NCBI GenBank assembly: GCA_028684915.1
Contig: JAQUEZ010000098.1
Coordinates: forward strand, 1 to 20,512
Direction: 5' to 3'
Length of the DNA: 20,512 nt
Source of the DNA: Desulfobulbus sp.
GTDB lineage: Bacteria > Desulfobacterota > Desulfobulbia > Desulfobulbales > Desulfobulbaceae
Below the pieces are notes generated by a model. That model saw nothing but the letters and a program-made list of their open reading frames with translations, searched no databases and was not told where the DNA came from. Numbering within the stretch: position 1 is the stretch's first letter; each line of letters begins with the position of its first letter. The position numbers and the translations under genes were made by a program. Shown here piece after piece: positions 16,231 through 20,512 of the stretch.

Positions 16231-16716
16231 ATGGTTGAACGTATCCCGATGTCCTTGGCAGGAAATCGGCAGCTACGCGAGGAGCTGGAACGGCTTGAGC
16301 GAGTGGAGCGGCCTGAAATCGTCAAGGCAATCGAGGTTGCGCGTGCGCATGGTGATCTGAGCGAAAATGCGGAGTACCATGCCGCCAAGGAACGGCAAAG
16401 CCTCACAGAGGGAAGGATTCTTGAACTCAAGGATAAGCTCGGCCGAGCTGAGGTTATCGATTGCTCAAAAGTCTCCACGGAACGAGCTGTTTTTGGTACC
16501 GTTGTCACTTTGATGGACCTGACAACCGAAACGGAAGTGACCTATCAGCTTCTTGGGCCGGAGGAGGCTGATGTTAAAAAAGGATCAATTTCCGTGCTCT
16601 CGCCTTTGGGGCGTGCCCTGCTGGGCAAAGAGGCCGGCGATGAAGTGGTCACTAAAACCCCTGGCGGAATGCGGGAGTTCGAGGTGATTGACATAACCGC
16701 CTCTTCCATAAAGTAA
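16231..16716 (+). CDS. greA: Transcription elongation factor GreA
   Basis: 161 residues. GreA enters the secondary channel of RNA polymerase and stimulates cleavage of backtracked RNA. VERIPMSLAGNRQLREELERL begins the N-terminal coiled coil. The tip ARAHGDLSENAEYHAAKERQ holds the acidic residues D42 and E45. The C-terminal FKBP-like domain ends GDEVVTKTPGGMREFEVIDI. The frame is open upstream to a TTG at 16198, but AGGAGGAG sits about 8 bases before the ATG at 16231, and the family starts there, so I use 16231. A palindromic terminator follows. Confidence 0.96.
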   Translation: MVERIPMSLAGNRQLREELERLERVERPEIVKAIEVARAHGDLSENAEYHAAKERQSLTEGRILELKDKLGRAEVIDCSKVSTERAVFGTVVTLMDLTTETEVTYQLLGPEEADVKKGSISVLSPLGRALLGKEAGDEVVTKTPGGMREFEVIDITASSIK

Positions 16717-16735
16717 TCGGATCTCTTCGGCTGGA

Positions 16736-16771
16736 AATACAAAAGGACACCCTAGGGTGTCCTTTTGTATT
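16736..16771. terminator. Perfect 36-base palindrome, bidirectional terminator between greA and the tetR-type gene
   Basis: The arms 16736-16753 and 16754-16771 are exact reverse complements (core AAAAGGACACCCTAGGGTG, continuing to CCTTTT). Folded, this gives a GC-rich stem with A and T tracts on either side, so it can stop transcripts from both convergent genes. It lies 19 bases after the greA stop and 23 bases beyond the stop of the regulator gene. Confidence 0.88.
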
Positions 16772-16794
16772 AGATGGGATTGCTGGGCAAAAAA

Positions 16795-17385
16795 TCAGTT
16801 GGGTTGAACCAACAAACCGGATTGAAACAGGCTGGTCATTTGCCTGCTCATCTCTTCTGTAGTGATTGAGCAGTCGCTCCCCACATGCCAGCAGCGGGAT
16901 ATTTCATCCAGAGCGCCAAAAATCATCTGGCGGACAACCTGAGGATGGATTTCTTTACGGAATATTCCAGCGTCCTGGCCTTCGGAAATAATTTGGGCAA
17001 TAATCGCCAAATATTCGTTAAAGGTATTTTTACGATACTCGCGGATCAGCTTACTGGTCTGTCGGAGTTCAATGTGGATAACCTCTGCCAGGTATTTGTT
17101 TTTCTTCATTTCCTCCAGGTGGTTGGTAATGAAGATCTGCAGCTTTGCCTGTGGATTATCTTCTTTTTCCAACAGGGCGATAACCTGATCGATAAGTTTG
17201 CCGATTTCCTGTTCAAATACAGAGAGCAGGATATCAAACTTATTATTGAAATAGAGGTATATCGTTCCATCCGCCACCTTAGCTTCCTTGGCAATATCCG
17301 AAATTCGGGCATTGAAAAAGCCTTTTTTGGCAAAAACTTTGGTGGCAGCGCGTATGATTTTACGATGCTTATCTGGTGATTTCAT
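16795..17385 (-). CDS. TetR-family transcriptional regulator, FadR (YsiA)-like
   Basis: 196 residues. The N-terminal helix-turn-helix (about 9-52) reads IIRAATKVFAKKGFFNARIS then DIAKEAKVADGTIYLYFNNKFDIL. The ligand domain contains HIELRQTSKLIREYRKN and VVRQMIFGALDEISRCW. Both halves closely resemble, by memory, Bacillus subtilis FadR (YsiA), which represses fatty-acid degradation genes and is released by long-chain acyl-CoA. The link is strengthened by a near-perfect FadR-box-like site at its own promoter. No fatty-acid gene is in the window, so the targets would be elsewhere. No Shine-Dalgarno sequence is visible before the ATG. The TetR family is certain; the FadR-like role is inferred. 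Confidence 0.85.
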   Translation of the reverse strand: MKSPDKHRKIIRAATKVFAKKGFFNARISDIAKEAKVADGTIYLYFNNKFDILLSVFEQEIGKLIDQVIALLEKEDNPQAKLQIFITNHLEEMKKNKYLAEVIHIELRQTSKLIREYRKNTFNEYLAIIAQIISEGQDAGIFRKEIHPQVVRQMIFGALDEISRCWHVGSDCSITTEEMSRQMTSLFQSGLLVQPN

Positions 17386-17419
17386 TTACTATATTTAAAC
17401 AGGCAAATGCCACAAAAAA

Positions 17420-17437
17420 TGAATGAGTCCTCATTCC
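17420..17437. promoter_or_regulatory. FadR-box-like operator at the tetR-type promoter
   Basis: TGAATGAGTCCTCATTCC is an inverted repeat with 6-bp arms GAATGA and TCATTC around GTCC. It closely matches the B. subtilis FadR consensus as I recall it, TGAATGAMTANTCATTCA. It sits directly downstream of the -10 hexamer, over the likely start site, which fits autorepression. Distance to the divergent purD start is about 180 bases, so control of purD is less likely. Confidence 0.7.
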
Positions 17438-17439
17438 GA

Positions 17440-17469
17440 ATGTTACCAGCTTACTGATAGCAATGTCAA
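17440..17469 (-). promoter_or_regulatory. Sigma-70 type promoter of the tetR-type gene
   Basis: On the minus strand a perfect TTGACA (17469-17464) is followed after 18 bases by TAACAT (17445-17440), four of six matches. The start site would fall around 17433, inside the operator, with a leader of about 48 bases. Confidence 0.65.
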
Positions 17470-17615
17470 GAAGAATGGCGGTCGAATGGCAGGGTTAGCT
17501 TAGCTAGTGTTCAATTGTTGAAGTACATTTTTCTGGACGTGGCTTGATATTATTTATTAAAAGAAGGCGTTGACTGAAGAGGGTTGTCGCACAATTAAAG
17601 GTCGGAGGAGATTCG

Positions 17616-19388
17616 ATGAAAGTTTTGGTAATCGGCAGCGGCGGTAGGGAGCATGCGTTGGTCTGGAAGCTTAAACAAGCAAAAAATGTTGACACGGTTT
17701 ACTGTGCTCCAGGAAATGCTGGGATTAAAGCTTTAGCCGAATGTGTCGATATTGCCTCGGGAGATGTTCCTGGTTTATTGGCCTTTGCCCTTGAACAGCA
17801 CATTGATCTCACGGTGGTTGGCCCTGAAGACCCTCTCACCCAAGGTATCGTTGACACCTTTCAGGAACAAGGCTTGCGCATTTTCGGGCCAGACAGCAAA
17901 GGGGCGATCCTTGAAGGAAGTAAGGTCTTTACCAAGGATTTCTTGGCAAAGTACAAAATCCCCTCAGCCCGATATGGCTCGTTCACCAAGAGGAGCGCTG
18001 CAAAAAAATTCGTCAAAAGCATTGGATTACCCTGTGTTGTCAAAGCTGACGGTCTGGCGGCTGGTAAGGGGGTTATTATTGCCCAAAGCATCGAGGAAGC
18101 AGAACAGGCTATAGACCTGATCATGAAGGATAAGGCGTTCGGCCTTGCTGGAAACCAGGTTGTAGTCGAGGAATTTCTCAAAGGGGAGGAAGCCTCTTTT
18201 ATTGCCTTCACCGACGGAACAACGGTGCTCCCTTTACCTTCTTCCCAAGATCATAAGGCGGTTTTCGAAGGAGATCAGGGACCCAACACCGGCGGCATGG
18301 GCGCCTATTCGCCTGCACCGGTAATGACCGATGCACTCACCAAGCGGGTCATGGAAGAGGTTATGCTCCCGACCGTTCAGGGGATGGCTGCTGAGGGCCG
18401 GCTGTATAAGGGTATGCTCTATGCTGGGCTGATGATCGATGGCGACCGAATCAATGTGCTTGAATTTAATTGCCGTTTTGGTGACCCTGAGTGCCAACCT
18501 CTGTTGATGCGTTTAAACAGCGACCTGGTGGATGTGCTCAACGCCTGTATCGATGGCTGCTTAGACCAAATTACGTTGGATATCGATCCTCGTCCCACTG
18601 TCTGTGTGGTTATGGCCTCCGAAGGGTATCCCGGAAAATATCCGACCGGGATACCGATTTCCGGCCTGGTCAAAGCCTCAAAAATCAAAGATGTACAGGT
18701 TTTCCATGCCGGTACCGCGGCAAAGGGTAGACAAGTCGCCACCTCCGGCGGTCGGGTGCTGGGTGTTACGGCCATCGGAGACGATATTCAAATGGCGATC
18801 ACTCGTGCCTATGAGGCTGTGGACGTCATTTCCTGGCCAGGATGTTATTTTCGCCGGGATATCGGTCATAAAGCCTTGGCTCGTTTGCAAAAGCAATCTT
18901 TGCCAATGGTGGGGATCGTCATGGGCAGTGACTCGGATTTGGCAGTGATGAAAGCTGCAGCTGATTTTCTCGCTTCTACCGGGGTGGCATATGAAATGTT
19001 GATCACCTCCGCCCATAGAACACCCGAGCATGCAGCTACCTACGCACGGACCGCACGTGAACGCGGACTGAAAATCATCATTGCCGGAGCGGGCATGGCA
19101 GCCCATCTGGCGGGTGTTATGGCTGCGCACACCACCGTGCCGGTGATCGGTGTGCCCCTTGAGGCCTCCTCGCTCAACGGTTTGGATGCACTGCTTTCCA
19201 CCGTGCAGATGCCTCCTGGTATTCCGGTGGCCACCATGGGGATTGGCAAGGCTGGGGCAAAGAATGCTGCGGTGTTGGCTTTGCGTATTCTTGGTCTTTC
19301 GGACGAAGGACTGCATGCTCAACTTGTTCGTCACGCAGAAGAGATGGCAGAACAGGTGGCGGCAAAGAACCAGGCGCTTCAGGGTTGA
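17616..19388 (+). CDS. purD-purE: Fused phosphoribosylamine-glycine ligase and PurE carboxyaminoimidazole ribonucleotide mutase
   Basis: 590 residues in one frame. Residues 1 to about 425 are PurD, which makes glycinamide ribonucleotide from phosphoribosylamine, glycine and [41 protein letters not shown] (142-153), [20 protein letters not shown] (212-231), [11 protein letters not shown] (282-292). Residues from about 430 are a complete Pur[15 protein letters not shown] (GSDSD 437-441), SAHRTPE (465-471, catalytic H467), [11 protein letters not shown] (491-501), then [20 protein letters not shown] short linker (RLQKQSLPM) joins them. The two enzymes catalyse non-adjacent steps of purine synthesis. 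A class I PurE would need PurK, which is not nearby; class cannot be decided here. GGAGGAG precedes the ATG. Confidence 0.93.
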   Translation: MKVLVIGSGGREHALVWKLKQAKNVDTVYCAPGNAGIKALAECVDIASGDVPGLLAFALEQHIDLTVVGPEDPLTQGIVDTFQEQGLRIFGPDSKGAILEGSKVFTKDFLAKYKIPSARYGSFTKRSAAKKFVKSIGLPCVVKADGLAAGKGVIIAQSIEEAEQAIDLIMKDKAFGLAGNQVVVEEFLKGEEASFIAFTDGTTVLPLPSSQDHKAVFEGDQGPNTGGMGAYSPAPVMTDALTKRVMEEVMLPTVQGMAAEGRLYKGMLYAGLMIDGDRINVLEFNCRFGDPECQPLLMRLNSDLVDVLNACIDGCLDQITLDIDPRPTVCVVMASEGYPGKYPTGIPISGLVKASKIKDVQVFHAGTAAKGRQVATSGGRVLGVTAIGDDIQMAITRAYEAVDVISWPGCYFRRDIGHKALARLQKQSLPMVGIVMGSDSDLAVMKAAADFLASTGVAYEMLITSAHRTPEHAATYARTARERGLKIIIAGAGMAAHLAGVMAAHTTVPVIGVPLEASSLNGLDALLSTVQMPPGIPVATMGIGKAGAKNAAVLALRILGLSDEGLHAQLVRHAEEMAEQVAAKNQALQG

Positions 19389-20029
19389 GCCAAAACGTCG
19401 TCCCCTCAGAATCCACCTTCCAGCACGCAGCCGCCATTCTGCGTGCTGGGGGGGTGGTCGCTTTCCCTACCGAGACCTACTACGGATTGGCGGTTGATCC
19501 CTTCAATGAAAAGGCTGTGGATCGCCTTTATCGGATAAAGCAGCGGTCACGCAAATTGCCGATTTTGCTTTTGGTGGAGAATGCCCATCAGTTGCCGCAG
19601 GTTGCCAAGGCTATACCTGCGCTCTACCGGGAACTCATCCGCCATTTTTGGCCGGGTGCCCTGAGCCTGGTCTTTCCAGCTCAAGCCCGATGTTCCTTGC
19701 TTCTCACCGGAAAAACAGGGACAATCGCTGTTCGTCAATCTCCCCATCCCGTGGCTCATAGACTCGTGACGGCATTCGGAGCACCGGTCACGGCAACCAG
19801 TGCCAATATTTCCGGAAAACCTGCAGCCATAACTGCGCAACAGGTCGTCGATTTTTTTGCAGACCGGGTCGATCTTGTTGTTGACGGAGGAATCACCCCT
19901 GGAGGGCAGGGGTCTACCTTGGTGGGCGTGCAGGATGGTGTTCTCTGCTGCCTTCGCCAGGGAAAAATTGAGTTTTCTCTGGTGCAAGCTGTTGGCACAG
20001 CATACAATCAAGCAACTAATCGACTTTAA
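19385..20029 (+). CDS. tsaC: L-threonylcarbamoyladenylate synthase (Sua5/YrdC family)
   Basis: 214 residues, the short form without a Sua5 C-terminal domain. It makes threonylcarbamoyl-AMP from threonine, bicarbonate and ATP for t6A37 modification of ANN-decoding tRNAs. AAAILRAGGVVAFPTETYYGLA (15-36), IKQRSRKLPILLLV (51-64), FWPGALSLVFPA (88-99), TIAVRQSPHP (113-122) and ATSANISGKPA (137-147) are the family blocks. There is no ATG before the first conserved block. The best start is a TTG whose last two bases are in the purDE stop codon (TTGA), suggesting translational coupling. The Shine-Dalgarno sequence is weak. Confidence 0.9.
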   Translation: MSQNVVPSESTFQHAAAILRAGGVVAFPTETYYGLAVDPFNEKAVDRLYRIKQRSRKLPILLLVENAHQLPQVAKAIPALYRELIRHFWPGALSLVFPAQARCSLLLTGKTGTIAVRQSPHPVAHRLVTAFGAPVTATSANISGKPAAITAQQVVDFFADRVDLVVDGGITPGGQGSTLVGVQDGVLCCLRQGKIEFSLVQAVGTAYNQATNRL

Positions 20030-20041
20030 TTGGAGGCATAT

Positions 20042-20365
20042 ATGGCTGATTTACAATGGAATAAAGCATTCGCGCTGGAGCAGACCGCCGGAGATGAGGA
20101 GTTACTTGAAGAACTGCTCGTCCTGTTCAAAGATTCAGCGGCATCAGATCTCGAGCAACTGCGACAAGCGATTACAGCAGACGATGCTGCCGGGGTGGTC
20201 CGGGCTGCGCATAGCTTGAAAGGTGCATCGGCAAGTCTTGGTATTGAGGGTATTCGCACCTTGGCAACGGCAATGGAAACCGATGCAAGGGAAGGTGCAA
20301 CGACTGTGGCGCAGGCAAAGATTGAAGAAATGAGCGCTCTACTGGAACAGGTGCAGACGCTGTAA
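20042..20365 (+). CDS. Stand-alone Hpt (histidine phosphotransfer) protein
   Basis: 107 residues making a single Hpt four-helix bundle. The phospho-His is H57 in VVRAAHSLKGASASLG, the standard Hpt motif. There is no kinase, receiver or other domain. Such proteins shuttle phosphate between hybrid kinases and response regulators in the cytoplasm. TGGAGG lies 6 bases before the ATG at 20042. The frame also extends to a TTG at 20030, but that would put the Shine-Dalgarno sequence inside the gene. It starts 12 bases after the tsaC stop, so it shares that transcript. No cognate kinase is next to it; the partner could be the hybrid CheA of this window or a system elsewhere. Confidence 0.88.
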   Translation: MADLQWNKAFALEQTAGDEELLEELLVLFKDSAASDLEQLRQAITADDAAGVVRAAHSLKGASASLGIEGIRTLATAMETDAREGATTVAQAKIEEMSALLEQVQTL

Positions 20366-20438
20366 ATTATTGGTAACCGATCACGGGGGAACCCCAAAGG
20401 CACCGTTTATCAACGGACCTGTGTAGAGTAGAGCGCTG

Positions 20439-20512
20439 ATGAGAGCACCAAGAGCCAACGATTATGTTTTGCCGCACGCGGCTATTCCATATCAGAAGAT
20501 TTCCTGGTGGCA
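20439..20512 (+). CDS. Possible start of an unrecognised gene, cut by the window edge
   Basis: An ATG at 20439 opens a frame that stays open to the edge (24 complete codons: MRAPRANDYVLPHAAIPYQK then ISWW). The Shine-Dalgarno candidate (GTAGAG) is weak. The length is too small to exclude chance, and I recognise no family. Positions 20366-20438 contain no terminator with a T tract and no riboswitch I can identify. Confidence 0.25.
   Translation, partial: MRAPRANDYVLPHAAIPYQKISWW

Noticed and set aside
18678..19334. 218-codon minus-strand open frame inside purD-purE
   Set aside because: It is antisense to the PurE domain, His/Cys/Gly-rich, and without a Shine-Dalgarno sequence or family motif.
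20030..20041. TTG start giving a 4-residue longer Hpt protein
   Set aside because: The TTG lies within the TTGGAGG that serves as the Shine-Dalgarno sequence for the ATG at 20042.
20366..20438. Possible cyclic-di-GMP or other riboswitch after hpt
   Set aside because: The GGACGCAAAGCC-type core of the GEMM class is absent and no other riboswitch core could be recognised; GGGGGAACCCC alone is too short.

Overview
The window reads as ordinary chromosome of a Gram-negative, probably anaerobic bacterium. The best guess is a Desulfobacterota relative (Desulfobulbales-like). That is inference from the mix of genes: a c-heme chemoreceptor, a CheA with a C-terminal receiver, a long-form HisG, a purD-purE fusion and a sigma-32 type factor. 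No marker here settles the genus. There are no insertion sequences, CRISPR arrays, tRNA or rRNA genes, or phage genes that I can see.

Layout. (1) Positions 1-197 hold the start of rpsF (ribosomal protein S6, minus strand), with its own promoter and a 5' leader hairpin carrying CACCG, probably an S6:S18 autoregulatory element. (2) Positions 315-8666 are one minus-strand chemosensory cluster, read in the order cheA (hybrid, C-terminal receiver), mcp (periplasmic CxxCH heme site), cheW, cheB, cheR, a receiver plus coiled-coil response regulator, and mazG. There is no stand-alone CheY of normal size, and no flagellar gene. (3) Positions 8983-9423 hold a SlyD-like FKBP prolyl isomerase (minus) with a good promoter and terminator. 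(4) Positions 9806-11736 hold hisI, hisG and engB (plus), closed by a perfect 18-bp-arm hairpin shared with convergent lepA. (5) lepA (minus, 11838-13631) diverges from a sigma-32/RpoH-like factor gene (plus, 13839-14825), whose putative promoter carries an inverted repeat. A DegT/DnrJ-type sugar aminotransferase and greA follow, each with a terminator downstream. (6) A TetR-family regulator (minus, 16795-17385) closely resembles Bacillus FadR (YsiA) and has a FadR-box-like operator at its own promoter. (7) Positions 17616-20365 hold a purD-purE fusion, tsaC (TTG start overlapping the fusion's stop codon) and a stand-alone Hpt phosphotransfer protein. The last 74 bases may begin another reading frame.

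How the parts work together. The chemosensory genes form a full excitation and adaptation set: receptor, coupling protein, kinase, methyltransferase and methylesterase. Input is probably sensed by a periplasmic heme, and output probably goes through the CheA receiver and the separate coiled-coil receiver. The rest is mainly housekeeping: histidine and purine synthesis, ribosome assembly and translation, transcript cleavage and tRNA t6A modification.

Most notable are three related intergenic palindromes (224-252, 9688-9720, 11770-11811), the FadR-like operator at 17420-17437, the purD-purE fusion, the inverted repeat over the sigma-factor promoter, and the heme-type chemoreceptor. I found no clear evidence of a wholly new multi-gene system.
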